DNA from: Streptomyces sp. NBC_00287
GTDB taxonomy: Bacteria; Actinomycetota; Actinomycetes; Streptomycetales; Streptomycetaceae
NCBI RefSeq assembly: GCF_036173105.1
Contig: NZ_CP108053.1
Location: 5,518,001-5,582,000, forward strand
Direction of reading: 5' to 3'
Length of the DNA: 64,000 nt
Shown here: positions 1 to 8,551 of the stretch, in pieces
Layout of the letters: every line of letters starts with the position of its first letter
Numbering within the stretch: position 1 is the stretch's first letter
The notes under the pieces: generated by a model
What the model saw: the letters and a program-made list of their open reading frames with translations, nothing else
Database searches by the model: none
Told to the model about the DNA's origin: nothing
Translations under genes and position numbers: made by a program

Positions 1-20
1 TCGGAGGAGGTGGCGCGACG

Positions 21-944
21 GTGAGCGACGTGACGATGCCGATCGTCGTCGGCGCGGTCTTCGGACTTGGCATCTACGCCCTCGTCCGCGCCCTGATGCC
101 GACCAAGCGCAGCGCGATCGCGCAGGTCGCGCGGATTGACGCGATGCGGGCGCGGGGAGCGGCGTACGAGTCGGCGCGCACCACGCAGGATTCGGGCCGG
201 TTCTCCTCGACGCGGGCCGAAGTCGGCCGCCGTGTCGCCGAGTTCTATCTGCAGCAGGGCTGGGAGCAGCGCTCGCTGCGGGCGGACCTCGCGGTGCTGG
301 AGCGCAGCTGGGAGAAGTTCCTGGCGACGAAGGTGCTGCTGGGCGTGGCGGGCCTGTTCTTCGGCCCCTTCCTGTTCGCGGTCGTATGGACCCTTGGTTT
401 CGGCAGCAGCCCGATCATCCCGGTGTGGCTGGCCCTGCTGTTCGCGGTGCTCTTCTTCTTCCTCCCCGATGTGGAGGTACGGCGGGACGCGGCCGAGAAG
501 CGGCGTGACCTGCGGCGCGTGATCGGCGCCTACCTGGACCTGGTGTCGATGAGCCTGGCGGGCGGACGAGGTCTTCCCGAGGCGCTGATGGCGGCGGCGG
601 AGATCTCCGACGGCTGGGCCAACCAGCGCATCCGCAGCGCCCTCGCCGACGCCCGGATCACCGGCATCAGCCAGTGGCAGGCACTGGGCTCGCTGGGCGA
701 GGAGCTCGGGGTCGAGGAGCTGAAGGACCTCTCCGCCTCCCTGGCCCTGGTCGCCGACGACGGTGCGAAGGTCCGTGAGTCCCTCGCCTCCCGCGCCGAG
801 ACCATGCGGCACCGCGAACTCGCCGAGATCGAGGGCAGCGCGGGCGAGAAGTCCCAGTCGATGCTCGTGGCGCAGCTGCTGCTGTGCGCCGGCTTCCTGG
901 TGTTCCTGATCTATCCGGCCGCCATGCGCGTGTTCCAGGTCTGA
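21..944 (+). CDS. TadC-like type II/IV secretion F-family membrane protein
   Basis: Inner-membrane platform protein of a Tad/Flp pilus apparatus (T2SSF/GspF family, about 307 aa). Hydrophobic segments are visible near residues 5-23, 105-127, 130-150 and 282-302, with the conserved cytoplasmic F-domain between (ADARITGISQWQAL, then an ELKDLSASLALVADDG stretch typical of TadB/TadC). The GTG start at 21 follows a strong GGAGGAGG site. It is followed by an Flp-like pilin and TadE-like genes, so it is the TadC of the cluster; TadA ATPase and TadB should lie upstream, outside the window. Assignment to TadC rather than TadB rests on its position and is an inference. Confidence 0.88.
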   Translation: MSDVTMPIVVGAVFGLGIYALVRALMPTKRSAIAQVARIDAMRARGAAYESARTTQDSGRFSSTRAEVGRRVAEFYLQQGWEQRSLRADLAVLERSWEKFLATKVLLGVAGLFFGPFLFAVVWTLGFGSSPIIPVWLALLFAVLFFFLPDVEVRRDAAEKRRDLRRVIGAYLDLVSMSLAGGRGLPEALMAAAEISDGWANQRIRSALADARITGISQWQALGSLGEELGVEELKDLSASLALVADDGAKVRESLASRAETMRHRELAEIEGSAGEKSQSMLVAQLLLCAGFLVFLIYPAAMRVFQV

Positions 945-976
945 CGCCGACCAACCCTCTGAAAGGACAACTGACC

Positions 977-1228
977 ATGACCGAACGGAACTTCCGCACC
1001 GGGATCCCGGCGATGGACTTCCTCGTCACCTTCCTCCAGGGCCGCGTGCAGCGCGCCCGCTCCGGCGAACTGGACCGCGGTGCCTCCGCGGTCGAGTGGG
1101 TCATCATCTCCGCGGTCGTCGTGGCGATCGTCGGCGTGGTCGCCGCGATCATCAACCGCGCGCTGGAGGGCGGCGCCGAGAAGGTCGAGAACTGCATCAA
1201 CGGGGCCAACCAGAGCGGCACCTGCTGA
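977..1228 (+). CDS. Flp-like type IVb pilin, small
   Basis: An 83-aa single-pass protein. After a charged N-terminal region comes a class III prepilin-type junction, DRG|ASAVEW, with Gly at -1 and Glu at +5, followed by one hydrophobic helix (about residues 42-62) and a short polar tail. These are the features of Flp pilins cleaved by A24 prepilin peptidases; the matching peptidase is at 25601-26326. The ATG at 977 has GAAAGGAC upstream. The N-terminal leader of about 38 residues is longer than in classical Flp. It probably forms the pilus filament, but could be a minor pilin. Confidence 0.75.
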   Translation: MTERNFRTGIPAMDFLVTFLQGRVQRARSGELDRGASAVEWVIISAVVVAIVGVVAAIINRALEGGAEKVENCINGANQSGTC

Positions 1229-1254
1229 GAACGGGTAGGGGGGTGCGGCAACGT

Positions 1255-1692
1255 ATGCGGACATGGGTACGCCGTCGACGGGAGGAAGTCTCGGCGCGCG
1301 GCGACTCCGGCATGACCGCGATCGAGTTCGTGCTGCTGACCCCCGTCCTGTTCTTCATGATCTTCGCGACCGTACAGTTCGCGCTGTACTTCTTCGCCGA
1401 CCATGTGGCCCAGGCGGCGGCTCAGGCGGGCGCCCGCAAGGCACGTGCCACGGCGGACGCGCAGCCGGGTGGCTGGCGCGGTGAGGCCCGTACGGTCGTC
1501 AACAGCTACATCGACCAGCTGGGCCCGGCGCTGGTGCTGTCGCCGGATGTGAAGATGCTCCAGCCGGAGCAGAACACGGTGGGCGTGGAGATCACCGCGA
1601 AGGTGCCGTCGGTGTTCCCGGGGCTGGACTTCACGGTGCATGCGCAGTCGGCGGGGCCGGTGGAGCGGTTCGTGCCGGAGGGGGAGAACTGA
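1255..1692 (+). CDS. TadE-like pseudopilin
   Basis: A 145-aa protein with a prepilin-type junction G|MTAIEF (Glu at +5) and a following hydrophobic helix rich in Phe and Leu, then a periplasmic/extracellular domain. This is the TadE pattern: minor pilins processed by the same peptidase as Flp. The start is ambiguous: ATG 1255 is preceded by GGGTAGGGGG at about 12 bases, while an in-frame GTG at 1243 lies directly against the same purine tract. I chose ATG on spacing. The stop TGA shares a base with the ATG of the next gene, so the two are translationally coupled. Confidence 0.8.
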   Translation: MRTWVRRRREEVSARGDSGMTAIEFVLLTPVLFFMIFATVQFALYFFADHVAQAAAQAGARKARATADAQPGGWRGEARTVVNSYIDQLGPALVLSPDVKMLQPEQNTVGVEITAKVPSVFPGLDFTVHAQSAGPVERFVPEGEN

Positions 1693-2102
1693 TGCGGTCC
1701 CTTCGGGAGGACCGGGGCTTGTCCACCATCGAGGTGGTGATCCTTGCCCCGGTGATGATGCTGTTCATCCTGGTGCTGGTGGCGTTCGGCCAACTGGTCG
1801 ACGGCCGGGGCGCATTGGACGGCGCCGCGCGCGACGCGGCCCGCGCCGGCTCCATCCAGAAGGACCACGGCACGGCGATGAACGAGGCGCGCAAGGCGGC
1901 CGCCGCGAACCTGGCGGACGTCTGCTCGGGCCCGGTGACGGTGACACAGACGAGCACGGGCTTCGACCCGGAGGTCGACCCCCTCTTCTCTGTCCAGGTC
2001 AGCTGCAAGGTCAGGGGCCTGGCGATGCTGGGCCTGGACATCGACCCGACCATGGACGCAACCTTCAGCTCACCGCTGGACCCGTTCAGGAGGTCGGCGT
2101 GA
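1692..2102 (+). CDS. TadE/TadF-like pseudopilin
   Basis: A 136-aa protein with the same architecture as its neighbour upstream: a short basic leader, junction G|LSTIEV with Glu at +5, one hydrophobic helix, then an Ala-rich segment (DGAARDAARAGS) usual in actinobacterial TadE proteins, and a domain with two cysteines (VCSG and VSCK) that could form a disulfide outside the cell. Its ATG overlaps the previous stop by one base and its own stop overlaps the next GTG by four bases, so four pilin-like genes form one coupled operon. Confidence 0.8.
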   Translation: MRSLREDRGLSTIEVVILAPVMMLFILVLVAFGQLVDGRGALDGAARDAARAGSIQKDHGTAMNEARKAAAANLADVCSGPVTVTQTSTGFDPEVDPLFSVQVSCKVRGLAMLGLDIDPTMDATFSSPLDPFRRSA

Positions 2103-2548
2103 GAGCGTGGTTCTCGCGGGTCCGCGCGGGGCTGGACGACCGGGGTTCGGGCGCGGGCGCGGTGATCATCTTCGCGCTGGTGTTCCTGTCCCTCTCGGCC
2201 TTCGTCATCGACGGAGGCATGTCCATCTCGAAGCGCGAACGAGCGGCCGACATCGCGGAACAGGCGGCCCGCTACGCCGCCCAGGACATCGACCGCGAGG
2301 CCCTCTACGACAACGAGGGCGGCCCCGCCCCGATCAACTACCAGAACTGCGACGCCCGAGTGAAGGCCTTCGCCCGCGAGATGGACATGTCGGGCGCGGA
2401 CATCGCGGCGACGCGGTGTGTGGCGGCGGACGTGGACCAGGTACAGGTCGAGGTCCAGCTGACGTACTCCCCGGTCTTCACCGGGATGTTCTACGGCGGC
2501 GACGTGATCGTCCGCGGCGAGGCCGTGGCCGAGAACGAGGTGGGCTGA
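2099..2548 (+). CDS. TadG/Rv3654c-like pilus assembly protein
   Basis: A 149-aa protein starting at a GTG that overlaps the previous TGA (GTGA). It has one N-terminal hydrophobic helix (about residues 22-40) ending in the motif FVIDGG, characteristic of TadG and Flp-associated 'helicase/secretion neighbourhood TadE-like' proteins. An extracellular domain follows, with two cysteines near NCDAR and TRCVA. Unlike the three upstream pilin-like proteins, the residue five after the candidate glycine is not Glu (GSGAGAV), so it may be inserted without peptidase processing. It is the last gene of the Tad operon before the accessory island. Confidence 0.75.
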   Translation: MRAWFSRVRAGLDDRGSGAGAVIIFALVFLSLSAFVIDGGMSISKRERAADIAEQAARYAAQDIDREALYDNEGGPAPINYQNCDARVKAFAREMDMSGADIAATRCVAADVDQVQVEVQLTYSPVFTGMFYGGDVIVRGEAVAENEVG

Positions 2549-2554
2549 CCGGGC

Positions 2555-2890
2555 TCAGTCCTTGTCCTTCTTGGGCCGCTTGTCCTCGGTCTTCATGGCG
2601 TCGTTGACCTGCTTGGTCAGCTCGTCGTCGAGCTTCTTGAACTCGCGGACCACGGCGTCGGACATGCTCGCGAGGGCGTCGAGCTGCTGGCCGATGTCCT
2701 CGCGGCCGTCCTCCCAGTTGGACTCGAAGTCGCCGAGGGCGTTGTTGACGGTGCCGTCGCCGATGTCGTCCTCGTAGGCCTCGAACATCTTCTTGGTGTG
2801 GTTCATCCGGGTCTTGATGGACCGCAGCCGCCGGCCGTAGTCCTCAAGTTCCGTCAGCGGAAGCGAGAGATCGCTCTTGCCCTTGCCCAT
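2555..2890 (-). CDS. WXG100-like small helical protein
   Basis: A 111-aa, entirely charged, alpha-helical protein of about WXG100 size. It has a central NW-E-G step (FESNWEDGRED), comparable to the W-x-G turn between the two helices of ESX substrates, and ends in a Lys/Asp-rich tail. It is transcribed towards the Tad operon (6 bases apart, convergent) and away from 2963. The ATG at 2890 has GGGGGAC upstream. Lying next to RHS genes with a T7SS-type N terminus, it may be a type VII partner or substrate. The family link is inferred from size and fold pattern only. Confidence 0.6.
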   Translation of the reverse strand: MGKGKSDLSLPLTELEDYGRRLRSIKTRMNHTKKMFEAYEDDIGDGTVNNALGDFESNWEDGREDIGQQLDALASMSDAVVREFKKLDDELTKQVNDAMKTEDKRPKKDKD

Positions 2891-2962
2891 GTGTTCGTCC
2901 CCCGACTGGTACTCGTAGGCTGAACGGCACCGTACATCGGACGAAGGGGGAAGGTCGACGTC

Positions 2963-3610
2963 ATGGCCCGCTACATGGAGGCGCTCACGATCGAGCGCGG
3001 CGGTTTCCGGATCAAGGTGCCGGAGTCGTGGTGGGAGTTCGACGTCCGCCCGGAGTCCCGCGACGACTCGATCCGCCGCATGGTGAATGAACGGGTGGCG
3101 GGGAGTCCGGAGCTGTCCAAGTACCGGGACGTGTACACGGAGTTCCTCCGCAAAGCCGCCGCCGACGCCTGGAAATCGGGCGCCCTGTACTGCGGCTGCA
3201 TGGCGGAGAGCTTCGGCGGCGACACTCCGATCACGGGCTCGGTGACGGTATCGCTGGTAGGCGGCCGCTCTGCCTCCGGCGAGCCGCTGTCGACAGACCC
3301 GACCGTCATGGCGAGCCAACTCGCCGTCAAGGAGGCCAAGAAGGAGGGCGACTCCTGGCGCAAGGTGACGACGGTCGACATCCCGGGCGTGGGCCCGGCG
3401 GCCCGGACGTACGGCATCGAGGACATCGCGGTCCCCGACGACGCCCTGAAGCGCACGATCCGCGCGGTACTGATGCAGACGTTCATCCCGGTGCCCGGCC
3501 AGGAGGGCAAGGTCGCGCTGGTGGCGGGGAGCAGCCAGGTACTGGACCTGGCGGACTCTTTCTTCGACATCTTCGACGCGATTACGTCGACGTTCCGCTT
3601 CGCGGATTAG
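2963..3610 (+). CDS. Conserved hypothetical protein
   Basis: A soluble 215-aa protein with no signal peptide or membrane helix. It reads as a mixed alpha/beta domain with MEALTIERGGFRIKVPESWW at the start, and a C-terminal stretch on export-like quality control cannot be assigned. It is divergent from the WXG100-like gene (72-bp gap that must hold both promoters) and is followed after 2 bases by another small gene. Proteins of this form often accompany WXG100/RHS genes in streptomycetes, which suggests a chaperone or accessory role, but that is an inference and I do not recognise a catalytic motif. Confidence 0.7.
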   Translation: MARYMEALTIERGGFRIKVPESWWEFDVRPESRDDSIRRMVNERVAGSPELSKYRDVYTEFLRKAAADAWKSGALYCGCMAESFGGDTPITGSVTVSLVGGRSASGEPLSTDPTVMASQLAVKEAKKEGDSWRKVTTVDIPGVGPAARTYGIEDIAVPDDALKRTIRAVLMQTFIPVPGQEGKVALVAGSSQVLDLADSFFDIFDAITSTFRFAD

Positions 3611-3612
3611 GC

Positions 3613-3909
3613 ATGGATGCGCTGGCGGAACTGTGGTCGTGGTACGAGCGGCTGCGGCTGGAGCCGGGGCTCACGGTCACCTGGCGCGGCCCGGAGCCCG
3701 ATCGAGCGAAGTCCAGCGCGAGCCTTTGCGCTGAAGGCGCCGCACGCGTGGCCGAGTTGATCGCCTGGGAGTCCGGCGAGGCGCAGCTCCTGCTGGGGGA
3801 CGTGGCGAGCGGAGAGGTCACCGACGAGGCATTGCAACTCACCGACCCTGACGCGCTCGCGCAGGTGGTCGGACGGCTGCGGAAATGGATGTTCGCGTCG
3901 AACGTCTGA
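3613..3909 (+). CDS. Hypothetical protein, 98 aa
   Basis: A small acidic protein starting 2 bases after the stop of 2963-3610, so it is co-transcribed with it. It contains two conserved-looking halves, an N-terminal WSWYERLRLEPG segment and a C-terminal DALAQVVGRLRKWMF helix. There is no signal peptide or membrane segment. Its 3' end abuts the start of the block duplicated between the two RHS genes (3911), so it marks the left border of the recombined segment. Function unknown; possibly a small adaptor of the RHS system. Confidence 0.6.
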   Translation: MDALAELWSWYERLRLEPGLTVTWRGPEPDRAKSSASLCAEGAARVAELIAWESGEAQLLLGDVASGEVTDEALQLTDPDALAQVVGRLRKWMFASNV

Positions 3910-3910
3910 C

Positions 3911-4731
3911 CCTTGTATGTTCACGTGTGCATACGGTTGTTGGTGATGCGTACGTGACGGGGGTTGCGGTATGGCGGGGCATCGGCCCACGGATTGGCAT
4001 GTCCTGGACCTGGACAAGGATCCGGTGCCGGGGGATCCGCAGCAGGTGCGGCAACTGGCCAAGAAGCTGCATGACTTCGCGGACGATGTCTCGGATGCGT
4101 TGCGTCTGGTCAAGGGCATGGCGGGGGAGGGCGCTCTCGCTGAGTGGGCGGGCAAGTCGGCGGATGTGTTCAAGGAGGACTTCGCCGATGTCCCGAAGAA
4201 TCTGAAGAAGCTGAAGAAGTCGTACGAGTTGTGCGGCGATGCGCTGGCGGATTACTGGCCGAAGTTGGAGCGGGCGCAGGCGTTGGCGGACCGTGCGCTG
4301 GCCAGGGGCCGTGAGGCGCAGTCGGATCTGTCGTCGGCCAAGTCCCGTCTGTCTACGGCTGATTCGTGGGTGGGGCGGGCTGGTAAGGAAGCCGACAAGT
4401 ACAAGGACGACCCGACCGGCAGCAAGTCGGCTGACAAGCCGGACGAGGCGAAGGTCCGTGCCGCGACCCGGGATGTGCAGCAGGCGGAGACCGCGCAGGC
4501 CAACGCCCGCGGCGATGTCGCTGATGCGCAGGGCGCGTTGGACGCGGCGAAGAAGATGGCCGAAGACGCGCGCAAGATGCGCGAGGAGGCGGCTCGGACC
4601 GCGAAGACGAAGATCGACGAGGCCTCCGACGCGGGGATCCAGAACCGGTCGTGGTGGGAGGACATCGGGGACTGGTTCGTCGACAACTGGGACACGATCG
4701 TCGCCGTATGCAAGGTCGTCGTGGCCGTCGT
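3911..4731 (+). repeat. 821-bp identical block, copy 1 (RHS promoter and 5' end)
   Basis: Covers 60 bases of upstream DNA plus the first 254 codons or so of the RHS gene. It matches 16689-17509 base for base as far as I can read, including all three forward reading frames. Identity begins abruptly at CCTTGTATG and ends inside codons for the first membrane segment, after which synonymous differences appear at once. The partner copy has unrelated sequence on the left. Confidence 0.9.
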
Positions 4732-7700
4732 GGGCGTGATCGCAATGATCATCGGCGGGCCGATCCTCGCCGCAATCGTGATCGTCGCCGGCCTCATCGT
4801 CCTCGCGGACACGCTCTATAAATACTCAAAAGGCCAAGCAGGTCTATTGGACGTCGCTTTCGCCGCGCTGGACTGCGTACCCGGCATGAAGGGCCTCACC
4901 AGCCTCGGCAAGCTCGCCATGGGTATGAAGGCGCTCGGCAAGGGCGGCCTCAAGGCCATGGCCAAGGGTCTGGGGAAGAAGGGCCTGCGCAAGGAGGCCG
5001 ACGACGCCGTCGCGCACAGCAAGCCCACCAAGGGCCGCTGCAAGAACGGCGACCCCATCGACATGATCTCCGGCGACATGCTGATGGAGGAGAGGGACGT
5101 CGACCTGCCGGGCCTGCTCCCACTGGTCCTGCGCCGTACGCACCTCTCCTCCTACCCGTACGGCCGCTTCTTCGGCCCGTCCTGGGCCTCCACCCTGGAC
5201 GAACGCCTGGAACTGGACGACGAGGGCGCCGTCTTCGCCACCGAGGACGGCATGCTGCTCTTCTACCCGGTGCCGACGCCGGGCACCTCGGTCCTCCCCC
5301 TGGAAGGCCCACGCCTGCTGCTCGACTGGGACGGCGCCCCCGGCGCCCCCGTGAGGATCACCGACCCGCTCAGCGGCATCACACGCCACTTCGCCCCGCG
5401 CAGAAGGCCGACGGCACCGGACGAGGCGTTCACCCTCCCCCTCGCCGCGATCACCGACCGCAACGGCCTCCGTATCGACTTCGACCGCGACGACGACGGC
5501 TCGCCGGTCGCCGTACGGGATTCGGCGGGACGCCACCTCTACGTCGACACCGACAACGGCCGCGTCACCGCACTCCGGCTCCACACCCCGGACGACGGCC
5601 CCGACGGCACGCTCCTCAGGCGCTTCGGCTACGACGCCGAGGGCAACCTCAGCGACATCCACAACTCCAGCGGCCTGCCCCGGAAACTGACGTACGACGC
5701 CCGCACCCGCATCACCTCCTGGACCGACCGCAACGGCTACTCCTACCGCTTCACCTACGACGCCCTGGACCGCTGCACCGCGGGCGAGGGCGACGACGGC
5801 AGCCTCTCCTGCACGGTCGAGTACGACAGCGAGAACCACGAGACGCGCTACACGGACGCACTCGGGAACACGACGACGTACCGCTACAACGAGCTCCACC
5901 AACTGGTCGCCGAGACCGATCCGCTCGGCCACACGACGTGCTCCGAGTGGGACCGCTACGGCCGGATGCTCTCCCGCACCGACGAACTCGGCCGCACCAC
6001 CCGCTTCACCCTCGGCGAGCACGGCGAACCGGTGCGCATGGACCGCCCCGACGGCACCAGCATCCATGTCGAGTACGACGCCGAGGTCCAGCCCGTCGCC
6101 ATCGTCGAGCCCGGCGGGGCGCGTTGGGAGTGCGCCTACGACGACCGCGGCAACCTCCTCAGCAGCACCGACCCGCTGGGCGCGGTGAGTTCGTACACCT
6201 ACGACGACCGCGGCCACCGCATCACCGAGACCGACGCGCTCGGCAACACGTTCCGCTTCGACACCGACGGGACCGGACTCCCGGTCCGGGTCGTCGACCC
6301 GCGCGGCAGCGTCGCCGTCGTGCACAGGGACGCGTACGGCCGTGTCATGCGGATCGACGACCCCGTCGGCGGCAGCGTCCGGCAGGGCTGGAACCCCGAG
6401 GGCCTGCTTCTGTGGCGAGAGCGTGCCGACGGCAGCCGCGAGTCCTGGTCGTACGACGCCGAGGGCAACCTCACCGAACACCAGGAACCGGGCGGTTTCA
6501 CCACGGCCTTCGAGTACGGCGCCTTCGACCTGCCCAGCGCCCGGACCGACCCGGACGGCACCCGCTACGTCTTCACGCACGACGCCGAGCTGCGCCTCAC
6601 CGCGGTGACCAACCCGCAGGGCGGCGAATGGCGTTACCGCTACGACGCCGCAGGCCACCTCATCGGCGAGACAGACTTCAACGGCCGCACGGTCACCTAC
6701 GCCTACGACCCCGCCGGCTACCAGATCGAGCGCACGAACGGCGTCGGCCAGACCGTGCGCGTCACCCGCGACGCCGCCGGCCGCGCCGTGTCAACGCAGA
6801 CCGACACGGGCGCGGTCACTTCCCTGCGCTACGACTCGTCCGGCCGGATGGTCGAGGCCGTGAACGCCGACAGCAGGGTCGCGTACGCCTACGACGCGGT
6901 GGGCCGGATCATCGCCGAGACGGTGGACGGCCGTACCGTCACGAGCGAGTTCGACGCGCTCGGCCGACGCGTACGGCGGACCACCCCGTCCGGCGCCGTA
7001 TCGCAATGGTCGTACGACTCCGCGGGCCTGCCCGTCTCGCTCGTCACCGCCGCCGGTGAACTGACCTTCACGCACGACGCGGCCGGCCGCGAGACCGCCC
7101 GCGGCCTGGGCGGCGCGGCGACGCTGACGCAGTCCTGGGACGCCGGTCACCGCCTGGTCGAGCAGATCATCCGGTCCGGAACCACGTCGGACCAGACGGG
7201 GCCCGGCAGCCCGACCGTCCGCCAGTCCCGCGCCTACGCCTACCGCGCAGACGGCCACCTGACCGCGATCACCGACCGCCTGTCCGGCACCCGCCGCTTC
7301 GACCTCGACCGCGCGGGCCGGGTCACCCGGGTCACGGCCGACACCTGGACCGAGTCCTACGCCTACGACGAACTCGGCAACCTTACGACCGCCGGCCACC
7401 CCGCCCCCGACGGGCAGGACGCCCAGGGCCCGGCGCAGCACGCCGGCACGAAGGTCACCTCGGCGGGCCGCACGTCGTACGAGCACGACGCCCAGGGACG
7501 CGTGTCCCGGGTGATCCGACGGACGCTGTCGGGCCTGCGCCGCGTGTGCACGTACGTCTGGGACGCGGAGGACCGCCTCACCGAGGCCGTGACCCCCGAC
7601 AACGGAGTATGGCGCTACCGCTACGACGTGCTGGGCCGGCGTACGGCCAAGGCGCGGCTGCGGGAGGACGGTTCGGTCGCCGAGGAGATCCTCTTCACCT

Positions 7701-8551
7701 GGGATGCCGCCAACCTCGCGGAGCAGCAGTCGGTCCGGGACGGTGTGACGGAGACGGACACCTGGGACTGGGAGCCCGGGACCCACCGGGCGGCGGCCCA
7801 GGTGCGGAGCCGGTGGCACACCCCGGACAAGGTCGACCGGCGGTTCTACGCGATCGTCACCGACCTGGTGGGTACGCCCACCGAACTGGTCGGCGAGGAC
7901 GGGGAGATCGCCTGGCGGTCGGCGGCGAGCCTGTGGGGACGCCCGCTGCCGGACTCAGGCGAGGCCTTGTGCCCCCTGGCGTTCCCCGGCCAGTACCGGG
8001 ACGCGGAGACGGGCCTGCACTACAACCTGTCCCGCTACTACGACCCGGACACGGCGAGCTACCTCTCGCCGGACCCCTTGGGTCTCGCCCCGGCGCCGAA
8101 CCATCACGGGTACGTCGACAACCCGTTCCGCTGGAGCGACCCCCTCGGTCTGGAGGAGGACGCCAAGGAACCGACCCGGGTCTACGACGACTCGGAATAC
8201 AGCAAGCACGGTTCGGGGTCCAGTTCGTCGGCCAAGGGCGAGGTCAGCCGGGCGCCGTCCAACGGCCAGGCCGCGCTGGACCGCTCGATCGACATGGACC
8301 CGAACAACCCCAACGTCACCCGGCGACTCGGCGTGGACCACGCCAACAACGAGATCGTGGTCCTGGACCGGCACCGGGAGATCCTCGACAAGGACGGCAA
8401 CGTGGTCAAGGAGATCTACCATGGCCACGTCCAGTCCTCGTACCCCTCGAAGAGCGTCACACAAGGCGACCTGACCAAGCTGAAGAAGGCGGGAATGATC
8501 GACAACGTCAAGAAGCAGCGGGTCCTCCCGCCGCCGCCCTGCGATGACTGA
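3971..8551 (+). CDS. RHS-repeat polymorphic toxin with T7SS-type N terminus (RHS1)
   Basis: A 1526-aa modular toxin. Residues 1-200 are a helical WXG/putative T7SS-signal module (EWAGKSADVF turn). Residues about 236-280 are two hydrophobic helices. Around 365-440 is the DUF6531 start of the shell (GDPIDMISGDML). Many YD/RHS repeats (forms of YDxxGNL) run from about 470 to 1330. The core ends in the RYYDPDTASYLSPDPLGL signature near residue 1393, where RHS shells are cut. The last 130 residues are the toxic tip, with RRLGVDHANNEIVVLDRH and YHGHV, resembling small RNase-like tips (polymorphic toxin type 17 looks closest, unverified). ATG 3971 has GGGGG seven bases upstream. The next gene overlaps by 8 bases and is the likely immunity gene. 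Confidence 0.93.
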   Translation: MAGHRPTDWHVLDLDKDPVPGDPQQVRQLAKKLHDFADDVSDALRLVKGMAGEGALAEWAGKSADVFKEDFADVPKNLKKLKKSYELCGDALADYWPKLERAQALADRALARGREAQSDLSSAKSRLSTADSWVGRAGKEADKYKDDPTGSKSADKPDEAKVRAATRDVQQAETAQANARGDVADAQGALDAAKKMAEDARKMREEAARTAKTKIDEASDAGIQNRSWWEDIGDWFVDNWDTIVAVCKVVVAVVGVIAMIIGGPILAAIVIVAGLIVLADTLYKYSKGQAGLLDVAFAALDCVPGMKGLTSLGKLAMGMKALGKGGLKAMAKGLGKKGLRKEADDAVAHSKPTKGRCKNGDPIDMISGDMLMEERDVDLPGLLPLVLRRTHLSSYPYGRFFGPSWASTLDERLELDDEGAVFATEDGMLLFYPVPTPGTSVLPLEGPRLLLDWDGAPGAPVRITDPLSGITRHFAPRRRPTAPDEAFTLPLAAITDRNGLRIDFDRDDDGSPVAVRDSAGRHLYVDTDNGRVTALRLHTPDDGPDGTLLRRFGYDAEGNLSDIHNSSGLPRKLTYDARTRITSWTDRNGYSYRFTYDALDRCTAGEGDDGSLSCTVEYDSENHETRYTDALGNTTTYRYNELHQLVAETDPLGHTTCSEWDRYGRMLSRTDELGRTTRFTLGEHGEPVRMDRPDGTSIHVEYDAEVQPVAIVEPGGARWECAYDDRGNLLSSTDPLGAVSSYTYDDRGHRITETDALGNTFRFDTDGTGLPVRVVDPRGSVAVVHRDAYGRVMRIDDPVGGSVRQGWNPEGLLLWRERADGSRESWSYDAEGNLTEHQEPGGFTTAFEYGAFDLPSARTDPDGTRYVFTHDAELRLTAVTNPQGGEWRYRYDAAGHLIGETDFNGRTVTYAYDPAGYQIERTNGVGQTVRVTRDAAGRAVSTQTDTGAVTSLRYDSSGRMVEAVNADSRVAYAYDAVGRIIAETVDGRTVTSEFDALGRRVRRTTPSGAVSQWSYDSAGLPVSLVTAAGELTFTHDAAGRETARGLGGAATLTQSWDAGHRLVEQIIRSGTTSDQTGPGSPTVRQSRAYAYRADGHLTAITDRLSGTRRFDLDRAGRVTRVTADTWTESYAYDELGNLTTAGHPAPDGQDAQGPAQHAGTKVTSAGRTSYEHDAQGRVSRVIRRTLSGLRRVCTYVWDAEDRLTEAVTPDNGVWRYRYDVLGRRTAKARLREDGSVAEEILFTWDAANLAEQQSVRDGVTETDTWDWEPGTHRAAAQVRSRWHTPDKVDRRFYAIVTDLVGTPTELVGEDGEIAWRSAASLWGRPLPDSGEALCPLAFPGQYRDAETGLHYNLSRYYDPDTASYLSPDPLGLAPAPNHHGYVDNPFRWSDPLGLEEDAKEPTRVYDDSEYSKHGSGSSSSAKGEVSRAPSNGQAALDRSIDMDPNNPNVTRRLGVDHANNEIVVLDRHREILDKDGNVVKEIYHGHVQSSYPSKSVTQGDLTKLKKAGMIDNVKKQRVLPPPPCDD

